A stretch of 64,000 nt of DNA, from assembly GCF_900114535.1 (NCBI RefSeq), contig NZ_FOTK01000009.1, positions 1-64,000 on the forward strand, given 5' to 3'. The translations under genes were made by a program, and so were the position numbers. A model generated the notes under the pieces. The model was not told where the DNA came from. It did not search any database and saw only the letters and a program-made list of their open reading frames with translations. The stretch comes from Methylobacterium pseudosasicola. Its GTDB lineage: Bacteria; Pseudomonadota; Alphaproteobacteria; Rhizobiales; Beijerinckiaceae. Of this stretch, positions 45,745-53,987 are shown piece after piece (position 1 is the first letter of the stretch; the number at the start of each line of letters is the position of its first letter).

Positions 45745-46194
45745 TCAGCCGTTCGTACCGGTCCTGCGCTCTTCGGCGCGGGCACCGGGAACGCCGAGGC
45801 CGATCGCCTTGGCGAGGGCCGAGCGCTGCGCGGCGTAGCCCGGCGCGGTCATCGGATAATCGGCCGGCAGGCTGTAGCGCTCGCGATACCGCTCCGGCGT
45901 GAGGCCGTGGGCCGTCAGGTGGCGCTTCAGCGTCTTGTACGACCGGCCGTCGATGAAGCTGATGATGCCGTCCTGCTGGACCGACTTGCGGATCTGCGCC
46001 GCATTCGGCGGCTCGATCACGGGCTCGGCCTCGACAGGCAGCTTCCGGCCGAGATTGACCAGCGCGCCATGCACGCTGGCGATCAGCGCCGGCAGGGAAG
46101 TCGGCGGCACGGGGTTGTTCGACACATAGGCCGCGACGACGTCGCCGACCAGCACGGCGAGTTCGGTGCTGCTCTCAGGAATCGTTTCGGGCAC
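45745..46194 (-). CDS. MucR/Ros-family regulator lacking the zinc-binding cysteines
   Basis: A 149-residue Ros/MucR homologue. The N-terminal half (about 5-60) matches the oligomerisation region (ELAVLVGDVVAAYVSNNPV). The DNA-binding half reads GIISFIDGRSYKTLKRHLTAHGLTPERYRERYSLPADYPMTAPGYAAQRS (two blocks), with a characteristic LPADYPM. Canonical Ros has two Cys in the position 'ICLECG'; here these are Ser and Asp (ISFIDG). Zinc-less MucR variants are known in other Rhizobiales, where the fold is kept by other contacts. MucR proteins act as H-NS-like regulators on AT-rich sites. Confidence 0.88.
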   Translation of the reverse strand: MPETIPESSTELAVLVGDVVAAYVSNNPVPPTSLPALIASVHGALVNLGRKLPVEAEPVIEPPNAAQIRKSVQQDGIISFIDGRSYKTLKRHLTAHGLTPERYRERYSLPADYPMTAPGYAAQRSALAKAIGLGVPGARAEERRTGTNG

Positions 46195-46444
46195 GACGGA
46201 AGATCCAGTCTAAGATTTCGTTGGTGACACCACGTTTCCAAAGCAAAAATCATCCCAGTGTCAAGATGGTTTCTTCAGCCGATCACCGATCGCCGTAGAA
46301 TTTTAATGCATCTCTTAGGAAAGCGGTTTCGGTACAGCGTGTTTTCAACGCGCAAATCGGTCATTCTTCTGGGGCTGACACACCTAAAACTAGAGAAAAT
46401 TTTAAATACGAGACTCAGAAAGCGGGCTGATTCTGTCCCCGCAC
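46195..46444. promoter_or_regulatory. AT-rich intergenic region upstream of the MucR gene
   Basis: About 250 bp rich in A/T runs, for example TTTTAAAT-type words near 46399 and 46300, in contrast with the surrounding GC-rich DNA. MucR/Ros proteins bind T-rich, AT-rich sequences and repress themselves, so this is a candidate autoregulatory region. No gene is visible in it. Confidence 0.5.
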
Positions 46445-47527
46445 TCAACCGATCCCCAGGCCGCGGATGAGACCGAGGCTGACGGCGACGAGGACAGCGA
46501 GCGACGCGGTCACCGCCAGGGTGACCCGGCCGCCGACCCGGGCGAGCACGCGCACGTCGACGCCGAGGCCCAGGGCCGCCATGGACAGGACCGTGAGCAC
46601 GCCCGCGAGCTGGGTCAGCGGCTTGACCGCCGTATCCGGGATCAGCCCGAGGGACCGAGCCGTGGCGAGCGCCAGGAAGCCCAGGATGAACCAGGGCACC
46701 AGCTTAGTCAGGCCGGGACGAGCCTTGGCACCGGCTCCCTCGGTCCCGGGTTCCCGGGGCAGGCGCGGGGCGATCAGCGAGAAGGCCACCACCACGGGTC
46801 CGAGCATCAGCACGCGCACGAGCTTGACCAGGGTGCCGACCTGCGTGGACAGCAGGCTCACCGGCACGGTCGCGGCCAGGACCTGCGGCACCGCGTAGAC
46901 GGTGAGGCCGGCGAGCACGCCGTACTGGTTGTCGCTCAAGCCAGCGAGCGGCACGAACAGCGGCAGGCCCAGCACCATCAGCACGCCGAGCACCGCAGTG
47001 AACGCGATGGCCGCCGCGATGTCCTTGGGCTGGGCCCCGATCACCGGCGCCACCGCGGCGATGGCCGAGTTGCCGCAAATCGCGTTGCCGCATGCCACCA
47101 GGATCGCCATCCGGGACGGCAGGCCGAGCACCCGGCAGATCCCGATGCTGGCCGCGATGCCGATCACCACGGTGCCGACGATGCCGGCGAGCAGCGCCGG
47201 GCCGGAGGCCAGGATCGCACCGAGGCTGAGCGAGGCCCCGAGCAGCACGACGGCGACCTCCAGAAGTTGCTTGGCCGAGAACGCGATGCCGGTGCGGAAC
47301 CGGGCATCCGGCGTCCAGACGGTGCGCACCGCGATGCCGATCAGGATCGCCAGCACCAGGGCCTCGACATAGGGGTGGCCGGCGACGCGCTCCTCGAACG
47401 CCTGGGCCGCCATCGCCACGGCGGTGATCGCCGCGCACAGGCCGATACCGGGCAGCACGGAGGCGGACGCCGCATCCCGCACGGCCGCGCCGGTTTCGCC
47501 CGTTCGGGACGAGGTTCTGGGACTCAC
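46445..47527 (-). CDS. yeiH: YeiH/UPF0324-family putative sulfate exporter
   Basis: A 360-residue inner-membrane protein of the UPF0324/YeiH family with about ten hydrophobic helices. Signature blocks are GIAFSAKQLLEVAVVLLG, VACGNAICGNSAIAAVAPVIGA, and GLTVYAVPQVLAA. A GTG start at 47527 has GGAG eight bases upstream; upstream in-frame codons to 47638 are not used. Relatives such as TauZ are thought to export sulfate released when sulfonates are used. Its position near sorAB fits that: sulfite is oxidised and the sulfate pumped out. The substrate remains inference. Confidence 0.88.
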   Translation of the reverse strand: MSPRTSSRTGETGAAVRDAASASVLPGIGLCAAITAVAMAAQAFEERVAGHPYVEALVLAILIGIAVRTVWTPDARFRTGIAFSAKQLLEVAVVLLGASLSLGAILASGPALLAGIVGTVVIGIAASIGICRVLGLPSRMAILVACGNAICGNSAIAAVAPVIGAQPKDIAAAIAFTAVLGVLMVLGLPLFVPLAGLSDNQYGVLAGLTVYAVPQVLAATVPVSLLSTQVGTLVKLVRVLMLGPVVVAFSLIAPRLPREPGTEGAGAKARPGLTKLVPWFILGFLALATARSLGLIPDTAVKPLTQLAGVLTVLSMAALGLGVDVRVLARVGGRVTLAVTASLAVLVAVSLGLIRGLGIG

Positions 47528-47673
47528 GACGGTCGCTCCGCGGTCGACATCCGAATGAAGGGAAGAAAACGTTTGTCGCGAGCGCGCAAGAGAGAACGAC
47601 CATCTACTGCGGGAGAAATCTTCGGAAGACGCGTCCATTGCATGGCGGGGTTCGGAGCGCGAAATTCACCCTC

Positions 47674-47916
47674 ATGCGCACCACCCCTGACATCCGGTCG
47701 ACGACGATGGCGTTCGACCCCTTTGGCGAGCCTGTCGCCCAAGGCGTGGCCGAGGCTTGCCCGACCGCTGCGGGTGATCGGACCGCCCGCCGGATCGGCG
47801 GCGCCGTGTTTTGGACGCTCGCGCTGGCGATCCTGGCCGGCCGCATCTACGCCTACGACATGCCGGCGGTGCAGACGGCGGCATCCTACGTCGCGCAGGT
47901 CGTGGCCCTGCGCTGA
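47674..47916 (+). CDS. Small single-pass membrane protein, unknown
   Basis: An 80-residue protein with one hydrophobic segment near residues 43-60 (GGAVFWTLALAILAGRIYAYD) and an unremarkable N-terminal tail. ATG codons at 47674 and 47707 are both possible starts. It lies between the divergent yeiH gene and the convergent sorB gene. I recognise no family. It may be a membrane partner in the sulfite-linked cluster, but only position suggests that. Confidence 0.5.
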   Translation: MRTTPDIRSTTMAFDPFGEPVAQGVAEACPTAAGDRTARRIGGAVFWTLALAILAGRIYAYDMPAVQTAASYVAQVVALR

Positions 47917-47930
47917 GGCGCGGCCGTCGC

Positions 47931-48257
47931 TCAATAGGTATCCGCCAGATAGGCCGCGATCGCGCGACCGTCCGCCTCGTCGATCGGGGCGTGATAGACC
48001 TTGATCATCTTGGTCACCTCCGCGTCCCAGAACGCCTTGCCCCGGCCCGGCGGCTGCGTGGCGATGTAGTCGACCGAGTGGCACGTCTGGCAATTGGCCT
48101 GGGCCGCCGCAAATCCCGGGCCCTGGCTGCCCCCCTCCCCGTCCTTGGGCGTCTTCAGCTGCGCCGAGGGATCCGGCACCGCGTAGCTGCGCGGTGCGGA
48201 CAGGGCCGCGCCGGCGATCAGGCTGGCACCCAGCGACCCGAGCAGAAGCGCGCGCAT
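47931..48257 (-). CDS. sorB: Cytochrome c subunit of sulfite dehydrogenase
   Basis: A 108-residue periplasmic monohaem cytochrome. Signal peptide about 1-21 (ends AALSA). Haem motif CQTCH at residues 56-60. A downstream Met in EVTKMIKVYHAP is a candidate axial ligand, and it ends IAAYLADTY. It lies 11 bp after the molybdopterin gene on the same strand, the standard sorA-sorB order. It passes electrons from sulfite oxidation to the respiratory chain. The GAGGAG ribosome site supports the ATG at 48257. Confidence 0.88.
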   Translation of the reverse strand: MRALLLGSLGASLIAGAALSAPRSYAVPDPSAQLKTPKDGEGGSQGPGFAAAQANCQTCHSVDYIATQPPGRGKAFWDAEVTKMIKVYHAPIDEADGRAIAAYLADTY

Positions 48258-48268
48258 CCCGTTTCTCC

Positions 48269-49468
48269 TCACGCCGCCCGGACCCGGGTGGTCTCCACCA
48301 CATTGCGCATGTAGCCGGACGGATGCCAGCGCGCCTCCATGGGCTGCGTGCTGCCATCCTGGGCCGTAGCCCGGACCCGGAGCGCATGCGCGCCCGGGGT
48401 CAGGTCGAGGTCGAGCGACCAGGGCCGGAACGCATAAGCGCCGAGATCCTGGCCGAGCTCGGCCTTCGTCCAGGTCCGGCCGTCATTGGCGGACACTTCC
48501 ACCACCCGGATGCCGGAGCCGCCGTCGAACGCGATGCCGCGCAGGCGTGTGAGTCCCGCCTTGATATCCGCCCCGTCGGCGAGGCTGGTTAGGAACGCGC
48601 GCACGTTGAGGCGCCCGATCGGCACCGTGGCGGTGGCGGCCTGGCCGGGCTCCGTGCAGGCGCAGGCATTGTCCGGGATGCGGTAGGCGCTCTTCATGAA
48701 GAAGCCGTCGAACGGCGTGTCGCGGATCGTGATGGCGTTGAGGTGCTTGACCCAGTAGGTGCCGTAGAAGCCCGGCACCACGAGGCGCAGCGGGAATCCG
48801 TTGAGCCAGGGCAGGTCCGCGCCGTTCATGGCCCAGGCCAGCATCACCTGCCCGTCGCGGGCGTGGTCGAGGCCGAGCGCCTTCACGAAATCCGGGGTCT
48901 CCGGCAGGACCGGCCCGTCCAGCCCATCGAAGGTGACCTGCACGGCCCCGGCCTTCACGCCGGCTCGGTCCAGCACGCTCTTCAACGGTACGCCGGTCCA
49001 ACGGGCGCAGCCCATGGCGCCGTTGCCGAGCTGACCGCCGGCCATGCGCGGCTCGAAGAAGCCCCGGGAATTGCCCGAGCATTGGTTGACGGCCACGATC
49101 TCATTCTGCGGCATCGCCTTGATCTCGGCGAGCGAGAGCGAGACCGGGTGCTCGACATGACCCGTCACGCCGAGCCGAAACGTCTCCGGGTCGATCTCCA
49201 ACGGGATGTCGGCCAAGTGGTAGCGCACGAAGAAGGCGTCGCTGGGGGTGATCGCCCCCTCATCGAACACCGAGAACGGCGTTTCCAGTTGCGGTGGCCG
49301 GGCTGTTGTCTGGATAAGCGGGCGCTTGCCCGGATAGGCCACCAGCGGACGCGCGCCATTGCCGAACGGAAGCGCGATCTCCTCGGCCCAGGCACGCGCG
49401 GGCGCCGCGGCTGCCGCGAGCGTGCCGAGGCCGCCCTGCAGCACCCGGCGCCTGTCGAGATGAGCCAT
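48269..49468 (-). CDS. sorA: Sulfite dehydrogenase molybdopterin subunit
   Basis: A 399-residue sulfite-oxidase-family enzyme. The N-terminus has a twin-arginine-type leader (DRRRVLQGGLG followed by an Ala-rich core). The Moco domain contains VAVNQCSGNSRGFFEPR, with Cys130 as the likely Mo ligand, GCARWTGVPLKSVLDRAG, and the Moco/substrate segment VPGFYGTYWVKHLN. The C-terminal dimerisation domain has RVVEVSANDGRTWTKAELG. It oxidises sulfite to sulfate in the periplasm with SorB. The start at 49468 is preferred over an upstream frame that would cover the promoter. An ABC pair of sulfonate type lies upstream on the same strand. Confidence 0.92.
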   Translation of the reverse strand: MAHLDRRRVLQGGLGTLAAAAAPARAWAEEIALPFGNGARPLVAYPGKRPLIQTTARPPQLETPFSVFDEGAITPSDAFFVRYHLADIPLEIDPETFRLGVTGHVEHPVSLSLAEIKAMPQNEIVAVNQCSGNSRGFFEPRMAGGQLGNGAMGCARWTGVPLKSVLDRAGVKAGAVQVTFDGLDGPVLPETPDFVKALGLDHARDGQVMLAWAMNGADLPWLNGFPLRLVVPGFYGTYWVKHLNAITIRDTPFDGFFMKSAYRIPDNACACTEPGQAATATVPIGRLNVRAFLTSLADGADIKAGLTRLRGIAFDGGSGIRVVEVSANDGRTWTKAELGQDLGAYAFRPWSLDLDLTPGAHALRVRATAQDGSTQPMEARWHPSGYMRNVVETTRVRAA

Positions 49469-49609
49469 CGTCGCGTCCCTGTTCAGCGGCCCCGGAGAGC
49501 CGAGCGATCCTGCGCGAACGCCTTTTGATGAGGCGATCACCGGGAGGGCTCTACTGGGACGGTGTATCAGAATTTCTTCTGACCGAGGCGGCTCGCGATG
49601 AAGCCTACG

Positions 49610-49625
49610 TGTTTCACGGGAAACA
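49610..49625. promoter_or_regulatory. parS-like site 2 (ParB-binding 16-mer)
   Basis: TGTTTCACGGGAAACA is the exact reverse complement of the site at 9475-9490 and also one base from the parS consensus. It lies in the 285 bp gap between sorA and the ABC permease, outside coding sequence. Confidence 0.75.
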
Positions 49626-49753
49626 TCACGCCCTGGTCACCTCAGCTCTGTGAGCCGGACCACGAAGGCATGCGCCTCGGCCAAAGACAGGTTCGGCATG
49701 GTCGAGGCTCGGGTTCGCAGCGCGTCTTGACCCGTCGCCAAGCCGGATTTCGA

Positions 49754-50674
49754 TCAGGTCTGCATCCCCCAGCGCTGGATGGTCCGCCGCTCGATGGTCT
49801 GAAAAATCAGGTTCTCGACCACGAGACCGATCAGGATCACAGTGAGCAGCCCGGCGAACACGTTCGGGATGTCGAGCATGTTCTTGTTCTCGAAGATGAA
49901 CCAGCCGAGACCGCCCGCCCCGGACGAGACTCCGAACACCAGCTCGGCCGCGATCAGGGTGCGCCACGCGAAGGCCCAGCCGACCTTCAGGCCGGTGAGG
50001 ATCGACGGGAAGGCCGCCGGGATCAGGATCTTGCCGATCAGCCGCGGGCCCGACAACCCGTAATTGCGCCCGACCATCCGGAGCGTCCGGCTCACCGACA
50101 GGAAGCCGGAATGGGTGTTGAGCGCGATCGCCCAGGTCACCGAGTGGACCAGCACGAAGATCAGGCTGCCGTTGCCCAGCCCGAACCAGATCAGCGCCAG
50201 CGGCAGCAGCGCGATCGCCGGCAGCGGGTTGAACATCGACGTCAGGGTCTCGAGGAAGTCGGTGCCGATCCGCGACGCGATGGCGATGCCGGTGAGCACG
50301 GTCGCCAGCGCGACGCCGGCGGCATAGCCCATCAGCAGCACCTTCAGCGAGCTCCAGGCCCGGGCCGGCAGCGTGCCGTCGGCGACAGCCCGGAAGAACG
50401 CCTCCATGGTGGCCGAGAAGGTCGGGAACAGCAGGTCGTTGTCGAGGTAGCGCCCGTAGGCTTCCCAGATCCCCGCGAGCAGGACCAGGATCAGGATCTT
50501 GCGCAGCCACGCCTGGTTGTAGAGCCGCTCGAACACCGAGAGCGGCTTCTCCACCACCGGGGCGCCGTGGGCCTGCCCGGTCTCCCGGACGATCTCGGGG
50601 CGGACCGACTCCGCAGCGACCGGGCGCGGCGGTATGGTCAGGGGGGCGCCGGTCAGAACGCGGGCGTTAGACAT
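49754..50674 (-). CDS. ABC transporter permease, nitrate/sulfonate/taurine type
   Basis: A 306-residue permease. A cytosolic N-terminal tail (about 1-50) is followed by about six membrane segments, including ILILVLLAGIWEAYGRYL and LLMGYAAGVALATVLTG. The conserved loop is ARNYG-like VGRNYGLSGPRLIGKILIPAAFPSI, and FAWRTLIAAELVFGVS follows, typical of the SsuC/TauC family. It overlaps the ATPase gene by 8 bp. No binding-protein gene is adjacent in the window. Confidence 0.9.
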   Translation of the reverse strand: MSNARVLTGAPLTIPPRPVAAESVRPEIVRETGQAHGAPVVEKPLSVFERLYNQAWLRKILILVLLAGIWEAYGRYLDNDLLFPTFSATMEAFFRAVADGTLPARAWSSLKVLLMGYAAGVALATVLTGIAIASRIGTDFLETLTSMFNPLPAIALLPLALIWFGLGNGSLIFVLVHSVTWAIALNTHSGFLSVSRTLRMVGRNYGLSGPRLIGKILIPAAFPSILTGLKVGWAFAWRTLIAAELVFGVSSGAGGLGWFIFENKNMLDIPNVFAGLLTVILIGLVVENLIFQTIERRTIQRWGMQT

Positions 50675-51437
50675 TCTCCGCCTCCTCGATCTCTTCCGAG
50701 AACAGCATCTGCTGGATGCGGCTCTCCAGCCGCAGCGCCGCTTCCGGCGTGGCGGCGCTGTTGAGCTCGGCCTTGACCTCGCCGGGATGGGGCGAGAGCA
50801 GCAGGATGCGCGAGCCGACCTTGATCGCCTCGGGGATCGAGTGCGTGACGAACAGGACCGTGAAGCGCGTCTCGTCCCAGAGCATCATCAGCTCGTCCTG
50901 CATGCGCCGCCGAGTGAGCGCATCGAGGGCCGCGAAGGGCTCGTCCATCAGCAGGATGTCGGGCTCCATCGCCATGCCGCGGGCGATGGCGACGCGTTGC
51001 TTCATGCCGCCCGAGAGGGTGTGCGGGTAGCTGTCGGCGAACTTCGTGAGATTGACCTTGTCGATGTAGAGGTTGGCCCGCTCCAGCGCCTCACGGCCTT
51101 TCAGCCGGCCCGAGGCTTCGAGGGCGAAGACCACGTTCTGCCGGACCGTCTTCCACGGCAGGAGCTGGTCGAATTCCTGGAACACCATCATCCGGTCGGG
51201 CCCGGGCTCGGTCACCGAGCGGCCCTTGAGCCGGATCTCCCCCTCGGTGGGGGCCATGTAGCCGCCCACCGCCTTGAGCAGGGTCGACTTCCCGCAGCCT
51301 GACGGCCCGAGCAGGACGAACCGGTCCCCGGGCCAGACCTTGAAACTCACCCGATAGGTGGCCGTGACGAGGTGGTCGGGCGTCTTGTAGCGGAGCGTGA
51401 CGCCGTCCACCTCCAGCAGAGGCTGACCCGTACCCAT
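50667..51437 (-). CDS. ABC transporter ATPase, nitrate/sulfonate/taurine type
   Basis: A 256-residue single cassette of the SsuB/TauB family: Walker A GPSGCGKSTLLK, Q-loop VFQEFDQLLPWKTV, signature LSGGMKQRVAIARG, Walker B ILLMDEPFAALDA and the H-loop FVTHSIPEAI. It is first of a two-gene unit with the permease (8 bp overlap). Neighbouring sorAB and yeiH fit a sulfonate or sulfur role, but nitrate, taurine or aromatic sulfonates are also possible. Confidence 0.92.
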   Translation of the reverse strand: MGTGQPLLEVDGVTLRYKTPDHLVTATYRVSFKVWPGDRFVLLGPSGCGKSTLLKAVGGYMAPTEGEIRLKGRSVTEPGPDRMMVFQEFDQLLPWKTVRQNVVFALEASGRLKGREALERANLYIDKVNLTKFADSYPHTLSGGMKQRVAIARGMAMEPDILLMDEPFAALDALTRRRMQDELMMLWDETRFTVLFVTHSIPEAIKVGSRILLLSPHPGEVKAELNSAATPEAALRLESRIQQMLFSEEIEEAENV

Positions 51438-51710
51438 CCATCCTCCCTGGCGCCGCGGCTTGAGCCGCGTGTCGCTGACGGCCCGGAGATGGTCCGGGCC
51501 TCACGGGAAAGTGTAGGAGCGATGCAGAGAGCCTGTAAAGCGGTGTATTCTTGATAAACTAGGATTGCTGTCCGGATGAGCCCGATTGTTTCGTCTATCC
51601 CGGTCTGCCGCTCAGGTTCGGGAATATCTTACAGAGCCGTTCCTGGCGGGCAGCGAATGCGGCGTGCTCGGTACGCCTCTCGGTCGAAGCGCCCGTTCGA
51701 TAGTCCCGCA

Positions 51711-51804
51711 CCGTCATTGCGAGCGCAGCGAAGCAAGCTAGGGAAACGCCACCTTCGGGGATCGCGCGCTGCCTTGGGTTGCTTCGCTGCACTCGCAATG
51801 ACGG
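51711..51804. repeat. REP-like inverted repeat
   Basis: CCGTCATTGCGAGCGCAGCG on the left and CGCTGCACTCGCAATGACGG on the right flank a GC-rich middle and form a long imperfect hairpin, the 'GTCATTGCGAG..AGCGAAGCAA' REP type found in many alpha-proteobacteria. It lies in the gap 51438-51823, which otherwise holds no gene. Confidence 0.8.
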
Positions 51805-51823
51805 TCGAGCGTGCCTCCCCATC

Positions 51824-52963
51824 TCAAACCGGGTGCCACCACCGGCCCCGCAGCACCACGCCCTCGGAAAAGATCCGCTGGGCGCCGGTCATGTGCTCGC
51901 CCCTTGTGTCCACATAATCGAATGCGCCGTCTTGCACCGACAGCACGGTGGCGTCGCCGAGCGCCCCGACCTTCAGGGTGCCGTATTCCATGCGCTTCAC
52001 CGCCACCGCGGCGTTGACCGTGGAGGCGGCGATGACCTCGTGCAGGCTCATGCCGAGGCAGAGCATTTTGGACATGGTGGTGACTTGGTCGAAGGCCGGA
52101 CCGTCGATGCAGAGCTGGTGCACGTCGGACGAGATCGTGTCCGGCAGGAAGCCGCCGGCCAGCATGGCCCGGGCGGTCTTGAACGCGAACGAGCCCTTGC
52201 CGTGGCCGATATCGAACAGCACGCCCCGGGCCCGGGCTTCGCGGAGCGCCGGCTTGACCGCCCCCTGCGCGGTCACGGGCGAGTTCGGGAACGGCCGGAA
52301 GGCGTGGGTCAGCACGTCGCCGGGGCGCAGCATCGCGAGCACCTCCTCGTAGCTCGGCGGCGGCTCGTCGATATGGGCCATTAGCGGCAGGCCGGTCTCT
52401 TCCGCGACCTGGAGGGCGATGTTGAGCGGCGCGGTGCCCTGGTCTCCGGAGGAGTTGCGCCCGACCCGGACCTTGATGCCGATAATCACGTCCCGGTTGG
52501 CCTCGGCCACCTCTAAGGCCTCACGGGGCGCCATCAGCCGCGGGTCCTGGCTCTCGCCGACCATGATCGTCTTCGAGAAGGCGTAGATTCCGGCGAACGA
52601 CACGTGGAGATAGGCGAGGATGCGCGCCTCCGACCGGTCGATCACGTGCGTGCGAAAGCCGGCAAAGTTGCCCGGCCCGGCGCTGCCCGTATCGACCGAG
52701 GTGGTCACCCCGGAGGTGCGGCAGAATTCGTCGGCGTCGATGCCGATCGAGGTGCCGCCCCAGTAGACATGGGTGTGCAGGTCGATCAGCCCGGGGGTGA
52801 CGATCGCCCCACCCATCTCCCGGACCTGCGTGCCCGGGCCCGCGACTAGGTCCCGGCCGAAGCCGGAGACGCGGCCTTCCGCGAAGGCGACGTCACAGAG
52901 CCCGTCGTGGTTCTGCGACGGGTCGATCACCCGGGCGCCCTTGAGGATCAGGTCGTGCTGCAC
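51824..52963 (-). CDS. Amidohydrolase-superfamily metallohydrolase (dihydroorotase-like / deacetylase type)
   Basis: A 379-residue cyclic-amidohydrolase protein. Features are VIDPSQNHDGLCDVAF, GGAIVTPGLIDLHTHVYWG (HxH metal site), KVRVGRNSSGDQG (possible carboxylated Lys), ETGLPLMAHIDEPPPSY, DIGHGKGSFAF, PDTISSDVHQ (Asp site), and the C-terminal GALGDATVLSV. The GTG start at 52963 follows GGAGA; relatives begin with LILKGARVIDP. It resembles the EF_0837-type N-acyl-amino-acid or N-acetyl-sugar deacetylases. It is the last gene of the second peptide ABC cluster, 19 bp after the ATPase, so it probably acts on what that importer brings in. Confidence 0.88.
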   Translation of the reverse strand: MQHDLILKGARVIDPSQNHDGLCDVAFAEGRVSGFGRDLVAGPGTQVREMGGAIVTPGLIDLHTHVYWGGTSIGIDADEFCRTSGVTTSVDTGSAGPGNFAGFRTHVIDRSEARILAYLHVSFAGIYAFSKTIMVGESQDPRLMAPREALEVAEANRDVIIGIKVRVGRNSSGDQGTAPLNIALQVAEETGLPLMAHIDEPPPSYEEVLAMLRPGDVLTHAFRPFPNSPVTAQGAVKPALREARARGVLFDIGHGKGSFAFKTARAMLAGGFLPDTISSDVHQLCIDGPAFDQVTTMSKMLCLGMSLHEVIAASTVNAAVAVKRMEYGTLKVGALGDATVLSVQDGAFDYVDTRGEHMTGAQRIFSEGVVLRGRWWHPV

Positions 52964-52982
52964 GGCTGTCTCCGGTCCGGTC

Positions 52983-53987
52983 TCAGGCGGCCACGGCGGC
53001 AACAGTGCCGTCGTTGAGGTGGCAGGCGGCCAGATGGCCGGCGCCCACGGTGTCGAGGCGGGGCTCCTCGACCCGGCAACGGTCGAAGGCCTGCGGGCAG
53101 CGGGTGTGGAAGCGGCAGCCGGCGGGCGGGTTGATCGGGCTCGGCACGTCGCCCTTGAGCACGATGCGGGTGCGCCCGGCCCCGGGCTCCGGGATCGGCA
53201 CCGCGGAGAGCAGCGCCTGGGTGTAGGGGTGCTTCGGGGCCAGGAACAGCGCCCGGCGCGGGCCGATCTCGACGATCTTACCGAGATACATCACCGCTAC
53301 CCGGTGGGTCATGTGCTCGACGATGGCGAGGTCGTGCGAGATGAACAGCATGGCGAGGTCGAGCTCGCGCTGCAGGTCGCGCAGCAGGTTGACGATCTGC
53401 GCCTTCACCGAGACGTCGAGCGCCGAGACCGCCTCGTCGCAGATGATCAGGTCCGGCTCGGCGGCGAGCGCCCGGGCGATGCCGATGCGCTGCCGCTGGC
53501 CGCCCGAGAATTCGTGGGGCCAGCGGCCCAAGGCCTCCCGCGGCAGCCCGACCCGCTCCATCAGGGCGGCGAGCTTCGCCTCGAGATCGGCCGAGCCCTT
53601 GGCCAGCCCGAAATTGCGGATCGGCTCGGCCAGGATCGCCCGCACCCGCATCCGCGGGTTGAGGGACGAGAACGGGTCCTGGAACACCATCTGCATCCGC
53701 CGCCGCAAGGGCCGCAGGGTGCCGGCCGAGAGGTCGTCGATGCGCCGGCCCGCCAGCACCACCTGCCCGGCCGTGGGGGCGTAGAGGCGCATCAGCGCCT
53801 TGGCGACCGTGGACTTGCCGCAACCGGACTCGCCGACCAGCGACAGGGTCTCGCCCCGGTCCACCGTGAAGGACAGGCCGTCCACCGCCTTGAGCACCCG
53901 GGCGGACCGGCCGAACAGGCCGCCGCCGAGGGAGAAGTGTTTTTTCAGGTCGTTGACCTGGAGAAGCGTGCGGGCGGTGGTGGTCAC
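52983..53987 (-). CDS. ABC transporter ATPase, DppF type
   Basis: A 334-residue cassette: Walker A GESGCGKSTVAKAL, FQDPFSSLNPRMRV, signature FSGGQRQRIGIARALA, Walker B LIICDEAVSALD, and a C-terminal oligopeptide-transport extension ending with a CRFHTRCPQAFDRC motif that often binds a 4Fe-4S cluster in this family. The GTG at 53987 follows GGGAGG. It follows a repeat-rich 445 bp gap after the DppD-type gene and precedes the amidohydrolase. Confidence 0.93.
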   Translation of the reverse strand: MTTTARTLLQVNDLKKHFSLGGGLFGRSARVLKAVDGLSFTVDRGETLSLVGESGCGKSTVAKALMRLYAPTAGQVVLAGRRIDDLSAGTLRPLRRRMQMVFQDPFSSLNPRMRVRAILAEPIRNFGLAKGSADLEAKLAALMERVGLPREALGRWPHEFSGGQRQRIGIARALAAEPDLIICDEAVSALDVSVKAQIVNLLRDLQRELDLAMLFISHDLAIVEHMTHRVAVMYLGKIVEIGPRRALFLAPKHPYTQALLSAVPIPEPGAGRTRIVLKGDVPSPINPPAGCRFHTRCPQAFDRCRVEEPRLDTVGAGHLAACHLNDGTVAAVAA

